From Corynebacterium ammoniagenes DSM 20306 (GTDB taxonomy: Bacteria > Actinomycetota > Actinomycetes > Mycobacteriales > Mycobacteriaceae): a DNA stretch of 64,000 bases. Under the pieces are notes generated by a model, which was not told where the DNA came from, did not search any database, and worked only from the letters and a program-made list of their open reading frames with translations. Where the stretch lies: NCBI RefSeq assembly GCF_001941425.1, contig NZ_CP009244.1:2726186-2790185 (forward strand), written 5' to 3'. The translations under genes were made by a program, and so were the position numbers. Positions 41,461-51,020 of this stretch are shown here, piece after piece; the first letter of the stretch is position 1; the number at the start of each line of letters is the position of its first letter.

Positions 41461-43754
41461 TGTCTTTGCACTCTCGGTGGCGGCCACACACGATGCGCGC
41501 AGCGGGCATATCTGCTGTCGCCGCGCTGGCCATGCCACTTGCACTCGGCGTACCCGCAGCGTTGTCGGCGCCGGCCTCGGCACAAACCCAGCTGGGCGCG
41601 CAGGCGCAAACCCAGGCTCAGACAGAAAATGACGCTGATACCCAGCACCCCGGCTGGGAGGCTTTGTCTACGCGGCGCGATGATCGCGTGCAGTTTCAGC
41701 TCACGGGCAACCCGGGAAGCGTCGCGATTGATGAGCACTTTGAAGTCGGGGTCAATATCACCAACACCGCTGGGTCCGCGATCGACAACGTGCAGGTCAC
41801 AGCGCGGCGCGGGCAAGAAGTCACGGACGCGGAATCAGCCCAGCAGCAATTAGCGCACGGTGATTTCCCATTTTATGGCGCATCCATTTTCCCAGATGCG
41901 ATGGAGCCAAACGAGGAGGCCACGGGCGAGATCGATATCGCCACAGGGTTGAATAATGACGCCACCTTGGGCATCGATAAGCCAGGCATCTATCCCATCA
42001 TGCTGTCGCTGACCGGCACAGTTGATGGCGAGCCGGTGGCACTGGCTGATGAACGTTTCCTCCTCACCGTCACTGACGCTGATGGCACATTGCCTGACGA
42101 TGAGGCCCCGCCCCAAGCTTCAACGGTGATCTATCCGATCACGGCACAGACGCATATCGCCCCCGGAGAGGTAGGCGATAGCCCGCTGGTGCTTAGCGAT
42201 GAATCGCTGGCCGAACAGCTTGCCGATGGTGGCCGCTTAGACCGTCTGCTGGAAATCTATGAAGACCATAAGCTCAACGACGGTGCATGCGTAGCGATGG
42301 ACCCAGCGTTGCTGCACACCGTGGATCGCATGAGCGAGGGCTATAACGTCGCCGATAAGCACCCGCCGATCATCGAAGAGCGCAAGCGACTGCGTGATTC
42401 GTGGTTTTCCGATGATGACTATGACCAAGGTGTGCCCGGCACAGGCGCGGACGATGCCGAAGAGTGGGTCGAGCGCGTTTCAAACTTAGATTGCCTGGTG
42501 GCGATGCCGTGGGCAAATACTGATCCCAATGCGGTCGCGCGCGTAAATAATAACTGGCTCAGCGTAGAAGCCACCGAACGTGGCAAGGAGACCATCCGGT
42601 CGATTACCGGCAAGGATGTCGCCTCTGATCTCGTCGTTCCGGCATCGGGCTACTCCGACCATGCGACAAAGCTTCCTTTCCTCTTGGCCAATAACACCGG
42701 TTGGGACGGCGAGGCCGCAACTTATGATGCCAACCAGGCAGCGCTTCTGGCGCAAACGGGAAGAACCCCGCAAACGACCGCGTATACCGATCCGTGGCTG
42801 CGCTATGACTTCACCACCGATTCGGTCCATGCCCGTGATCTCACCGCGGCGTCGGCGGTGTTCCTCGGCGACGCGGCACACAATGAGAACGCGGAGGAGA
42901 CAAACGACAGCGATTCTTCGCCGCAGGTTATTAAACTGCCGAATTATCTAGAACCATCCACGGCGGAGGCAGTACTTGATGCGGTGGATAAACTCCCGGA
43001 GCTGCGCCCGATTACGGATGTGAAATTGCAGACCACGGAGCAAGAAGCCGGCCTGCCCTTAGATGAGACTGGCACGCAGACCTTGTCGGATCCTGCGGCG
43101 TTTACCGATCCGGAGATCCAGCGCGTCGCCCAGCAAGCACGCTATACCGATGAGCTGACCTTGATGATGGAAAATAGCGAAGATATTGCGATGACCCGCT
43201 ATGGATTTACCTTGCCGGTTCGCCGTGACTTACTCGCCGCGATGAGCTTAACGGACCGAGTGTCGCTGCACAGTCATAACAAGGCTGCCGAGGCCGCCAA
43301 CCATCGTCTGCAAGAAGATAATGTGGTGCTGCGCACACTACGCGATGCGGTGAGTTTGATCCCACCTGGAAATGTGTACACGCGCACCTCAGACTCGTCT
43401 CCCTTGCTGGTCGTCGCAGAAAATGCGCTGCCATTGCCCGTGCGTGCGAAGTTGGAATATGACAGCATTGATGCAGTGCGATTGAACACGTCGGACGACA
43501 TCCTCATTCCGGCGAAAGGTTCGATTACGGTGTCATTAACTGCTTCCATGCCCGAACGGCAGGAGCGAACAAATATTTCTATGTGGCTTGCCACCGAAGA
43601 CGGCGCGACAATCTCCGAGCCTGCCGACATCGCCGTGCAGACTCGAGGCGGTATCGTAAATATCTATGGCGCAGCCATCGCTGCCGCATTGGTCTTTGTC
43701 TTCGCCGTGGTAGTGAAGACTAGTCGGAAGAAGAAACGTGGACGACAAACCTAA
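41460..43754 (+). CDS. DUF6049 exported envelope protein
   Basis: A 764-residue secreted, C-terminally anchored protein. A signal peptide (about residues 10-45, ending around ALSAPASAQ) leads into a large extracellular part with beta-sandwich stretches (GSVAIDEHFEVGVNITNTAGSAIDNVQV). The C terminus has a single helix IYGAAIAAALVFVFAVVV and a basic tail KTSRKKKRGR. It overlaps murJ by 17 bases. The conserved position before MurJ suggests a cell-wall function, but the role is unknown. Start at ATG 41460 or the GTG just before it; GGAAGGG lies upstream. Confidence 0.85.
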   Translation: MSLHSRWRPHTMRAAGISAVAALAMPLALGVPAALSAPASAQTQLGAQAQTQAQTENDADTQHPGWEALSTRRDDRVQFQLTGNPGSVAIDEHFEVGVNITNTAGSAIDNVQVTARRGQEVTDAESAQQQLAHGDFPFYGASIFPDAMEPNEEATGEIDIATGLNNDATLGIDKPGIYPIMLSLTGTVDGEPVALADERFLLTVTDADGTLPDDEAPPQASTVIYPITAQTHIAPGEVGDSPLVLSDESLAEQLADGGRLDRLLEIYEDHKLNDGACVAMDPALLHTVDRMSEGYNVADKHPPIIEERKRLRDSWFSDDDYDQGVPGTGADDAEEWVERVSNLDCLVAMPWANTDPNAVARVNNNWLSVEATERGKETIRSITGKDVASDLVVPASGYSDHATKLPFLLANNTGWDGEAATYDANQAALLAQTGRTPQTTAYTDPWLRYDFTTDSVHARDLTAASAVFLGDAAHNENAEETNDSDSSPQVIKLPNYLEPSTAEAVLDAVDKLPELRPITDVKLQTTEQEAGLPLDETGTQTLSDPAAFTDPEIQRVAQQARYTDELTLMMENSEDIAMTRYGFTLPVRRDLLAAMSLTDRVSLHSHNKAAEAANHRLQEDNVVLRTLRDAVSLIPPGNVYTRTSDSSPLLVVAENALPLPVRAKLEYDSIDAVRLNTSDDILIPAKGSITVSLTASMPERQERTNISMWLATEDGATISEPADIAVQTRGGIVNIYGAAIAAALVFVFAVVVKTSRKKKRGRQT

Positions 43755-46700
43755 ATCTCTGAGTTCGACGGAGAAGCAGGAGCAACCTGTTTCTCCGTCG
43801 AAGACTGTTAGCCCCTCGGTTACTGAGGAACAAGCCGCCGCAACCGCTGTTGCCGCGGCCAAACTATCTGCCCTCAACAACAAGCGGGACTCCACCGCGC
43901 GTGCGGGAGAACGTGGGGGAGAAGAGGCCAACGCTTCCAGCGGAACCTCAAGCACCCCTCGTGCCGATGGCGTCCGAGACAGCGTCGGTGACAACGTCGA
44001 CGCTGTGGATATAAACGCCCGCTCTGAGAACTCGGCCGGAAGCGCAGATGCCGAAAGCGCGGGCGCGGATGACAACCACGAGGACGCGAATTCTGAAGGT
44101 GCCTCCGTGGGCTTGCGCCAACGCATCCTGCAGCCTTCGCCACCGGCTCCGGTTCCCGAGCTGAAAAAGCCGGTGCCGGTTCCACCCGCGGTAGAGGATA
44201 AGTCAACGCTGAAATCGCCCCAGGCGGTACAAACCAGTGACGGCGATGTGGTGCGCGCTACCGGCTCCATGGCGGTGGCGACATTGCTCTCGCGTATTAC
44301 GGGCTTTATCCGCAACGTACTCATTGGTTCGTCTTTGGGTGCGGCGATTGCTTCGGCATTTACAACTGCGAATCAGCTGCCCAACCTGATTACCGAAATC
44401 GTGCTGGGCGCCGTGCTGACCTCACTGGTGGTGCCGGTGCTCGTGCGTGCGGAAAAAGAAGACGCCGATCACGGCGAAGCTTTTGTGCGAAGACTGTTTA
44501 CCCTCGCGGTGACATTACTCGGTGGCATCACCTTGCTGTCGATTATCTTTGCCCCGCAGCTGGTGAGGATGATGCTGCCCGAAACGGGCCAGGTCAACAC
44601 CACCCAAGCAACAAGTTTTGCGTATCTGCTGCTACCGCAAATCTTCTTCTACGGCCTGTTTGCGCTATTTCAAGCAGTGCTTAATACCAAGCACATCTTT
44701 GGCCCCGCGGCCTGGGCGCCGGTGGCTAATAACATCATTTCCATCTCGGTGTTGTTGGCCTACCAGTTTGTTCCCGGGCAGCTTAATGCGGCGGAAGCCT
44801 CGCCTATTTCTGACCCGCACGTCATGCTCATCGGCTTGGGCACCACCTTGGGCGTGGTCATTCAGTGCGCAATTTTGATGCCATACATCAAAAAGGCCGG
44901 CATTAATATCAAGCCCTTATGGGGCCTGGATGCGCGCCTCAAGCAGTTCGGCAACATGGCCATTGCCATTGTTGCCTACGTGGCTATTTCCCAATTCGGC
45001 TACATTGTCACCTCCCGAATCGGTGCGCTGGCAGATGAAGCCGCGCCGTTTACGTACCAGCAGGCGTGGCTGCTGCTGCAGGTTCCTTACGGCATCATTG
45101 GCGTGACTTTGCTGACGGCGATTATGCCGCGGCTATCGCGCAACGCCGCCGAAGGTGACGTCAAAGCAGTGGTGCGTGACTTAACGCTGGGCACCAAATT
45201 GACGTTTATTGCGTTGATTCCAATCGTTATTTTCATGACCGCTTTCGGCGTTCCTATCGCGCGTGGCCTGTTCCAGTACAACCAATTTTCAGCCGATGAC
45301 GCGCAACTGCTGGGCCTGACGCTGTCATTTTCCGCGTTCACGCTGATCCCTTATGCGTTGGTGCTGCTGCACCTGCGCGTGTTCTACGCCCGTGAAGAGG
45401 CCTGGATCCCGACCTATATCATCGCCGGAACCATCTTCACCAAGGTAGTTTTGACGATGTTGTCGCCCTTGGTTGCAGGCTCTCCCGAGCGCGTGGTTAT
45501 CCTCCTGGCAGCCTCCAACGGCTTCGGCTTTATTGCCGGTGCTGTCATCGGTGCCTTCTTGCTGCGCCGCAAACTGGGTAATCTCGGCGGGCCGGAAGTC
45601 ATGTCCACGACTTACTGGGCCGTGGGCGCGTCACTCGTTGGTCTTATCCCATCCGCGCTATTGATGTGGTTTATGAACTGGCTAATGCCAGATTCTGCAC
45701 CCAGCGTGGTCTTCTTATTCATGCTCGCTATCACCGGCGTGGTCTTCGTGGTCACCACCGGCCTGGTCTTAGGCCGCTCGAACCTGCCTGAGGTCGTCAA
45801 CCTCGGCCGCGCTCTGCAGCGCATCCCAGGTATGAGCCGCATCATCCGCGTTCGCACAGAAGATGGCATTGAAGTCGAGGCCCCAGAGGTGGCCGAAATC
45901 CAGCCGATCTATGGCTTGGATGCGTTCAACTCCTCACCAGTGCCACCGCCGATGTCCGCGGGTATCGTGCGCGGGCCACGCTTGGTGCCAGGCGCCCCCG
46001 TATCTGACGGCCGCTTCCGCTTACTGCGCGATTGTGGCTCTGTTCCTGGTGCCCGTTTCTGGCAGGCCCGTGAACAAGACACTGGTCGCACCGTCGCGCT
46101 GACCTTCGTGGACACCACCTCGCAGGCTCCACTGGCACCGGCACCACCGGCTGAAGCAGCGCGTCGCTCCGCCCTGGTCTCGCGCAATACCCGCAAGCTC
46201 GCGGAGCTGAACCTAGACACCATGCCCACGGGTGTAGAAATCCTGGGCTATCGCTCGGGCTGCCTGGTCGTCGCCGACTGGGTCGAAGGCTCCGATTTGG
46301 CCACCGTCGCAGAATCCGGCAGCTTGGATCCCCACGCGGTTGCTCGCGCGCTCGCGCCATTAGTGGAAGACTCCGCCACCGCGCACGAAGAAGGCTTGGC
46401 CGTAGGCATTGATAACCGTTCGCGGATTCGTATTTCCACCGACGGAATCGCAGTTCTCGCATTCCCAGCTGTACTCAATGAGGCCACGGAAGAGACAGAC
46501 CGCAAGTCGCTGTCGTCAGCGCTGCGCTTGCTTGTCGATGCCTCCGTGCCCACCCCACAGGTCCTCGAAGACTTGGCAGACAAGGACGCCGAGCATTCGC
46601 TCGAGGATATCGCCGCAGGCTTGCGCGACTACGCCCCATCGGAGACCGATGAGGAAGAAGAGCAAGAGCCAATTGAGGCACTGCCAGTCACCGAAGAGCC

Positions 46701-47385
46701 TTTGGCACGCGAGGACATCCCGGAGGAAACCGCGGGCTTTGGCGCACGCAGTTACTCCAACGTCACCGCGGTTGTTATCGGTGCGGCAGTAGTCTTCTTC
46801 GTCGTGCTCATGGCGGCACTCACGACATGGGTGACCTCATTGATTGGTCAGTCGTCTGAGTCCAACCCAGTAGCCAGCGCACCGCTCGAAAGCAGCGAGG
46901 CGGCACAACCCACGCTGGCGACATCGCCACCAGTGATGCTGCCGATGAAGGCTGCCATCGAGGTACCTACCGGTCGCATCGTGCCGGAAGCAGTCGATGA
47001 TGATCGCGACACCGAGTGGAGCGCTGACAGCGCAGGCACCGGCATTGTGGTCAGCTCCGAAGATTCTGCGCAGCTGCGCGACGTACTGATTTCCCACGAG
47101 GATTCCTCCGGGACGGATATTGTTATCTACGGAGTCAATGCCAGCGATTTCACCGCTTCACAGTTCAATGCGGATGATTTGGCGGTGCTGGGATCCGGGA
47201 CCTTATCGCGTGGCCGCACCGCCATTGAATTAGATGAGGAGCCGACGTCTTATGACTCCGTCATCATCTGGGTCACTGATATTCCAAAGGGCAAAAAGGC
47301 CAATGTCACGGAGGTAGAACTCACCGGTGTCATCACCGGGGCTGCCTCCACCGATGACCCTGAAGAGGCCATCGGCGAGGAATAA
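43738..47385 (+). CDS. murJ: MurJ lipid II flippase fused to a kinase-like domain
   Basis: A 1215-residue fusion. Residues 1-165 are low-complexity and acidic; a MurJ/MviN core of about fourteen helices follows (about 170-690, starting GSMAVATLLSRITGFIRNVLIGSSLGAA and including NQLPNLITEIVLGAVLTSLVVPVLVR). A cytosolic kinase-like domain (about 750-975) shows no Walker-type or HRD catalytic residues I can recognise, so it looks like a pseudokinase. A transmembrane helix near 1005-1030 and an extracellular C-terminal domain end the protein. The same architecture occurs in mycobacterial MviN, where phosphorylation recruits FhaA. Role: flipping lipid II for peptidoglycan synthesis. The start is a GTG. 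Confidence 0.93.
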   Translation: MDDKPKSLSSTEKQEQPVSPSKTVSPSVTEEQAAATAVAAAKLSALNNKRDSTARAGERGGEEANASSGTSSTPRADGVRDSVGDNVDAVDINARSENSAGSADAESAGADDNHEDANSEGASVGLRQRILQPSPPAPVPELKKPVPVPPAVEDKSTLKSPQAVQTSDGDVVRATGSMAVATLLSRITGFIRNVLIGSSLGAAIASAFTTANQLPNLITEIVLGAVLTSLVVPVLVRAEKEDADHGEAFVRRLFTLAVTLLGGITLLSIIFAPQLVRMMLPETGQVNTTQATSFAYLLLPQIFFYGLFALFQAVLNTKHIFGPAAWAPVANNIISISVLLAYQFVPGQLNAAEASPISDPHVMLIGLGTTLGVVIQCAILMPYIKKAGINIKPLWGLDARLKQFGNMAIAIVAYVAISQFGYIVTSRIGALADEAAPFTYQQAWLLLQVPYGIIGVTLLTAIMPRLSRNAAEGDVKAVVRDLTLGTKLTFIALIPIVIFMTAFGVPIARGLFQYNQFSADDAQLLGLTLSFSAFTLIPYALVLLHLRVFYAREEAWIPTYIIAGTIFTKVVLTMLSPLVAGSPERVVILLAASNGFGFIAGAVIGAFLLRRKLGNLGGPEVMSTTYWAVGASLVGLIPSALLMWFMNWLMPDSAPSVVFLFMLAITGVVFVVTTGLVLGRSNLPEVVNLGRALQRIPGMSRIIRVRTEDGIEVEAPEVAEIQPIYGLDAFNSSPVPPPMSAGIVRGPRLVPGAPVSDGRFRLLRDCGSVPGARFWQAREQDTGRTVALTFVDTTSQAPLAPAPPAEAARRSALVSRNTRKLAELNLDTMPTGVEILGYRSGCLVVADWVEGSDLATVAESGSLDPHAVARALAPLVEDSATAHEEGLAVGIDNRSRIRISTDGIAVLAFPAVLNEATEETDRKSLSSALRLLVDASVPTPQVLEDLADKDAEHSLEDIAAGLRDYAPSETDEEEEQEPIEALPVTEEPLAREDIPEETAGFGARSYSNVTAVVIGAAVVFFVVLMAALTTWVTSLIGQSSESNPVASAPLESSEAAQPTLATSPPVMLPMKAAIEVPTGRIVPEAVDDDRDTEWSADSAGTGIVVSSEDSAQLRDVLISHEDSSGTDIVIYGVNASDFTASQFNADDLAVLGSGTLSRGRTAIELDEEPTSYDSVIIWVTDIPKGKKANVTEVELTGVITGAASTDDPEEAIGEE

Positions 47386-47410
47386 ACTCCAAGGACACTC
47401 AAGTAAGAAG

Positions 47411-47448
47411 AAGGGCCGGTGCTACGCAATCGCGTGGCACCGGCCCTT
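47411..47448. terminator. Bidirectional terminator between murJ and the arginase-like gene
   Basis: AAGGGCCGGTGC (47411-47422) pairs with GCACCGGCCCTT (47437-47448). The minus strand continues with CTTCTTACTT, the plus strand with CGTCG. Confidence 0.75.
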
Positions 47449-47467
47449 CGTCGTGCAACCCCTTAAT

Positions 47468-48352
47468 TTAGAGAAGTGGCACGTCCTTGACTACTTCTTG
47501 GATTGCTAGAACCTGGCGCGGAATAAACTCTGCGAGGTTAAAGCCCACCAGTTCGATGTCTTGTTGCGTTGAGACCGCGGAGATAATGGCCTGCACCTGA
47601 TTCTTGGTCAAACCTCCAGATTCAGCTCCCATACCGAGGTGGTATTCCGCGCTGTCGATGCTGTCGACATCCACGTGCAGCACAAACTTGCTGCAGCCAG
47701 TAGCCTTGAGCCATTCAACGACGGCCTCGGGGGAGCTTCGCAGCTCATCAGGGGAGAGCAGCTTGATGACCCACTCCTGAACATTTTCATATTCATCGTC
47801 GTTCCACGAATGCGTGCCGGCCAGCAACACGCGCTCGGGGCTGATGGTCTGCGGCAGTTCCTTTAAGAGCTCTTCATCGCCGTGACCGGTCAAATGAGCC
47901 AGTGCCATATCGTGGTAGCCCTGGTAGTTGCCGCCGGGAGTGGAGCAATCTGGGTGCGAGTCCAGCCAAATAATGGCCAGATCATCGTCATATTTCGCGG
48001 CCAAATGCGCGACCGAGGGCACGGCCACCGAGCAATCACCACCGAAGGTAGTAATGCGGTCCGGGTCCTGTTCGGCGATGCGCGCAGTCGCCGCGCGCAA
48101 GTTCTCTAATACCGCGCTGCGTGATTCAATTCCACGGTCCACGCCGGTGTCATAGCCCACGACGGGCACGACCACGGTTTCATCTGCTTCACCTGGGAAA
48201 ATGGCGTTGAGGATGGTCGGTCCCACCTCGTAGCCGTGCCGGACTGATTCGCGTTGTAAATCGCCGGTAAATTCCGCTGCATAGTCAACGCCGCAGGCCT
48301 GCCACTGTGGGAAGACCACGCGAAGAGATTTGCCATTGGTGGTGTGAGACAT
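47468..48352 (-). CDS. Arginase/agmatinase-family ureohydrolase
   Basis: A 294-residue metalloenzyme. The binuclear manganese ligands are in FGGDCSVAVP (about 105), WLDSHPDCSTPG (DxHxD-type, about 130) and FVLHVDVDSID (about 225). The family hydrolyses guanidino compounds such as arginine, agmatine or formimidoylglutamate. The substrate is not clear; the protein is closest in pattern to the arginase-like group rather than to HutG. Start is the ATG at 48352 with AAAGGT upstream. It is on the same strand as the old-yellow-enzyme gene 43 bases upstream, so co-transcription is possible. Confidence 0.85.
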   Translation of the reverse strand: MSHTTNGKSLRVVFPQWQACGVDYAAEFTGDLQRESVRHGYEVGPTILNAIFPGEADETVVVPVVGYDTGVDRGIESRSAVLENLRAATARIAEQDPDRITTFGGDCSVAVPSVAHLAAKYDDDLAIIWLDSHPDCSTPGGNYQGYHDMALAHLTGHGDEELLKELPQTISPERVLLAGTHSWNDDEYENVQEWVIKLLSPDELRSSPEAVVEWLKATGCSKFVLHVDVDSIDSAEYHLGMGAESGGLTKNQVQAIISAVSTQQDIELVGFNLAEFIPRQVLAIQEVVKDVPLL

Positions 48353-48395
48353 GATCAAAGACCTTTCACTAGATTAAAAGTGTTGTTCTGACTTA

Positions 48396-49502
48396 CTAGG
48401 ACGTATGAAGTGGCTGCAGCAGTTCTGCCTCTTTGATGGTGGCTAGCCCACCTGTTGCTGCAGGGGCGAACGGCGCGTCGACCTCGATCCCGTCATGGAC
48501 GCGAATCGGCCAGTCAGGGTTTGCCAGCGCTGCCTTGCCGATGGCCACTAGGTCGGCATCGCCACGGCGTAGTAGGGAAGTAGCACTCTCACCGGTATCA
48601 ATGTGCCCGTTGGCAATGACCGTCAGGTTTGGCGCGGCCTGCTTCGCCAAGGCAGCCAAGGATCGTTCATCTTCGTCAGGGAATGCCGGTGCCTCGGCCT
48701 TCCATTCCGTGGTGTGGATATAATCCACACCCGACTGCGCCAAGCTGCCAAAGATCGTGAGCGCTTCGTCTACTCCGCCGGCCCAACGGTGGTGGGCATC
48801 GCTGACTTTGCCCTGGGATATCCGGATTCCGACGAGGAAATCCTCACCGACAGCAGCCCGGACTCGTTGTGCGGTTTCTACGGCAAAGCGCACCCGGTTG
48901 CTGGGGTTTCCGCCGTAATGATCGGTGCGTTGGTTGAGGTAATCGGTTAAGAATGCATCAATCAAATATCCATTAGCGCCGTGAAGTTCCACGCCATCAA
49001 AACCGGCATCACGTGCCCGCAGCGCGGAATCGACAAAAGCCTGCTGGACATTGTCAATGTCTTCTTGCGTCATCTCTTGCGGCACCACATAAGGGCCCTC
49101 ACCGCGATACATGCTCAACTGCTCACCGCGAGCAGGGATATTGGAAGGTGCAAAGAGTCGTTGCGAGTGTGGGTTCCCCTGACTTTGTGGTCCGGAGTGT
49201 TGTAACTGTGCCACCACCGCAGCACCTTCGGTATGCAGTGCACTGACCAACGCACGCCATGCTTCCACGTGTTTCGGCGTCGCCATTCCTGGTTGATGAA
49301 GGTATGTCTGGCTTTCCGCCGTGTCGATGTAGGAGCCTTCGGTGATAATCAAGCCGAAGCCACCGGCAGCAAATCGGCTGTAGTAGGTGAGCATCTGCTC
49401 ATTGACGCATCCGTCAGCATCGGCGCTGATCCTGGTCATCGGTGCTAACACCGCTCTGTTTTTGAGCTTTAATGATCCGATATCCACCTGGTCAAATAGC
49501 AA
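48396..49502 (-). CDS. Old-yellow-enzyme family NADH:flavin oxidoreductase
   Basis: A 368-residue FMN enzyme of the OYE/NemA family. KNRAVLAPMTRISADADG is the N-terminal signature, FDGVELHGANGYLIDAFL carries the histidine-asparagine pair that binds the substrate carbonyl, and LNQRTDHYGGNPSNRVRF and VAIGKAALANPDWP follow. It reduces activated alkenes such as enones, or nitroesters. I start at a TTG (49502) because GGAAAGGAAGA lies just upstream; the open frame continues to 49565 through the operator palindromes and is unlikely to be translated. It is divergent from a MerR regulator. Confidence 0.87.
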   Translation of the reverse strand: MLFDQVDIGSLKLKNRAVLAPMTRISADADGCVNEQMLTYYSRFAAGGFGLIITEGSYIDTAESQTYLHQPGMATPKHVEAWRALVSALHTEGAAVVAQLQHSGPQSQGNPHSQRLFAPSNIPARGEQLSMYRGEGPYVVPQEMTQEDIDNVQQAFVDSALRARDAGFDGVELHGANGYLIDAFLTDYLNQRTDHYGGNPSNRVRFAVETAQRVRAAVGEDFLVGIRISQGKVSDAHHRWAGGVDEALTIFGSLAQSGVDYIHTTEWKAEAPAFPDEDERSLAALAKQAAPNLTVIANGHIDTGESATSLLRRGDADLVAIGKAALANPDWPIRVHDGIEVDAPFAPAATGGLATIKEAELLQPLHTS

Positions 49503-49531
49503 TTCAGTCTTCCTTTCCGTCGACGATATAC

Positions 49532-49560
49532 TCAGGTTAAAACCTGACATCGATGTCAGG
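49532..49560. promoter_or_regulatory. Two overlapping perfect palindromes, MerR-type operator region
   Basis: TCAGGTTAAAACCTGA (49532-49547) and CCTGACATCGATGTCAGG (49543-49560) overlap by five bases. They sit between the divergent oxidoreductase and MerR genes and are the likely binding region of the MerR protein. Confidence 0.7.
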
Positions 49561-49586
49561 TGCAAGTCTTAGAGGAAAGAAGATTC

Positions 49587-49958
49587 ATGCGCATTGGAGA
49601 ATTATCTGATTTAACTGGGGTCAGCCCACGTTCCCTGCGGTATTACGAAGAGCAAGGATTACTTGTTTCTACGCGCACCTCGGGCGGGCAGCGGGTCTAT
49701 CCCGACAGTGCCGTCGATCGGGTAAATCGGATCCAAGCCCTGTACCAAGCTGGCCTTAATAGCTCTACCATCTACGAGATCTTGCCCTGCATGCGTGACA
49801 GCGACGGATACCCTTCGGAAATCGCTGATGAACAACTAACCAAGGATCTGCACCGGGAGAGAGACCGCATCCTTCAGCAAATCGCGGCACAAAAAGAAAC
49901 ACTCAAGGCACTGGATCAAGTTATTCGCAACGCTGATCTCGATCGCACAAAACAATAG
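49587..49958 (+). CDS. MerR-family transcriptional regulator
   Basis: A 123-residue regulator. The winged helix is MRIGELSDLTGVSPRSLRYYEEQGLL, then RTSGGQRVYPDSAVDRVNRIQ; a dimerisation coiled coil ends the protein. There is one cysteine in LPCMRDSD, so thiol or electrophile sensing is possible but not shown. AGAGGAAAGA precedes the ATG at 49587. It probably controls the divergent old-yellow enzyme and itself. Confidence 0.88.
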   Translation: MRIGELSDLTGVSPRSLRYYEEQGLLVSTRTSGGQRVYPDSAVDRVNRIQALYQAGLNSSTIYEILPCMRDSDGYPSEIADEQLTKDLHRERDRILQQIAAQKETLKALDQVIRNADLDRTKQ

Positions 49959-50317
49959 ACACTCAAGACAGGCCATGACCGCTTTTGCGGGCAGATCTGC
50001 CGACTCTCTGTGAATTGCTGTCTCGCCCTGAAAGAAGCACTCGTCACAATTATGATGTGAGTCGGAGTCTGCCGGAGAAAGAACATGAAGATCATCCGGA
50101 GGCACGCACTCCACAAAGCAGTCAGATTACCGGAACAACACCGTCATTTTCTACGATTTTCAAAATACTTCACCATTACTACCTGCATCTTTAATTATTT
50201 TTTAGTTAAAGGTTGACGCAATAACAAACTAATGCCATAATGATTGTTGTTGCGTCAACAAAGATTGATGCTGAAGCATAAGTGAGATCATCTCAAGCAA
50301 CTACTTAGGAGTACACA
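49959..50317. other. Intergenic region with the yceI promoter
   Basis: The first ~200 bases show no gene I can support. The last ~110 carry a strong promoter and a long inverted repeat, described separately. Confidence 0.6.
50213..50258 (+). promoter_or_regulatory. Promoter of the YceI gene flanked by a 15-bp inverted repeat
   Basis: TTGACG (50213-50218) and CATAAT (50236-50241) are 17 bases apart and form a good sigma-70-type promoter. The arm TTGACGCAATAACAA (50213-50227) is repeated in inverted form as TTGTTGTTGCGTCAA (50244-50258) with one mismatch, so one arm covers the -35 and the other the start site. This is the geometry of a repressor operator. Confidence 0.7.
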
Positions 50318-50854
50318 ATGTCTAACTTCACCGGTTCTTACACCCTGGACCCAGCCCACACCGTTATCGGTTTCGTAGCTCGCCACGCAATGGTTACCAA
50401 GGTCCGCGGCAAGTTCAACGATTGGGATGCCAAGATTGAGGTTGCAGACACCCCAGCAGATTCCACCATTGAGGTAGTCATCAAGACTGCTTCTGTAGAC
50501 ACTGGCAACGCTGACCGTGACGCTCACGTTCGCGGCGATGACTTCTTTAATTCCGAAGAATTCCCAGAAATGACCTTCAAGGCAACTGACTTCAACATCG
50601 ACGAGAATGGCGATGGCACCCTCACCGGTGACCTGACCATCCGTGAGACCACCAAGTCGGTCACCTTGGATATTGAGACCGAAGGCATCGCCGAGGACCC
50701 ATTCGGCAACACCCGTGTTGGCTTTGAAGCTAAGACCTCGATCAACCGCACCGAGTTCGGCTTGAACTTCAACGCTCCACTGAACACCGGCGGCGTCCTT
50801 GTTTCCGAAAAGATCACCATCGAGATCGAGGGTTCTGCAATCAAGAACTCTTAA
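50318..50854 (+). CDS. YceI-family lipocalin-like protein
   Basis: A 178-residue protein of the YceI family (lipocalin-like barrel that binds isoprenoids or other amphiphiles). Typical segments are YTLDPAHTVIGFVARHAMVTKVRGKFNDW, VRGDDFFNSEEFPEMTFKATD and LTIRETTKSVTLDIE. No signal peptide is seen, so it is cytosolic, unlike the periplasmic E. coli protein. AGGAG precedes the ATG. Codon choice is very uniform (e.g. AAG, GGC, ACC), suggesting high expression. Confidence 0.93.
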   Translation: MSNFTGSYTLDPAHTVIGFVARHAMVTKVRGKFNDWDAKIEVADTPADSTIEVVIKTASVDTGNADRDAHVRGDDFFNSEEFPEMTFKATDFNIDENGDGTLTGDLTIRETTKSVTLDIETEGIAEDPFGNTRVGFEAKTSINRTEFGLNFNAPLNTGGVLVSEKITIEIEGSAIKNS

Positions 50855-50900
50855 TCTAGCCTTTCCGTGCCAACTGGCACTGAAATAACTTCATAAAACT

Positions 50901-50944
50901 AAGGCCGTAGCCAGCGAGATGTTTCGCTGGCTACGGCCTTTTTA
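50901..50944 (+). terminator. Intrinsic terminator after the YceI gene
   Basis: AAGGCCGTAGCCAGCGA pairs fully with TCGCTGGCTACGGCCTT, and a T run follows. Confidence 0.93.
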
Positions 50945-51020
50945 TCTCTCACCTGCGGGTCACAAATGAACGGTCAACGCCTGTTCATCTAAAACGGAAG
51001 GGGAGCGGTGCGCCGAAACG

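Noticed and set aside
49985..50194. A 69-codon plus-strand frame after the MerR gene
   Set aside because: There is no ribosome site or recognisable similarity, and the opposite strand is equally open.
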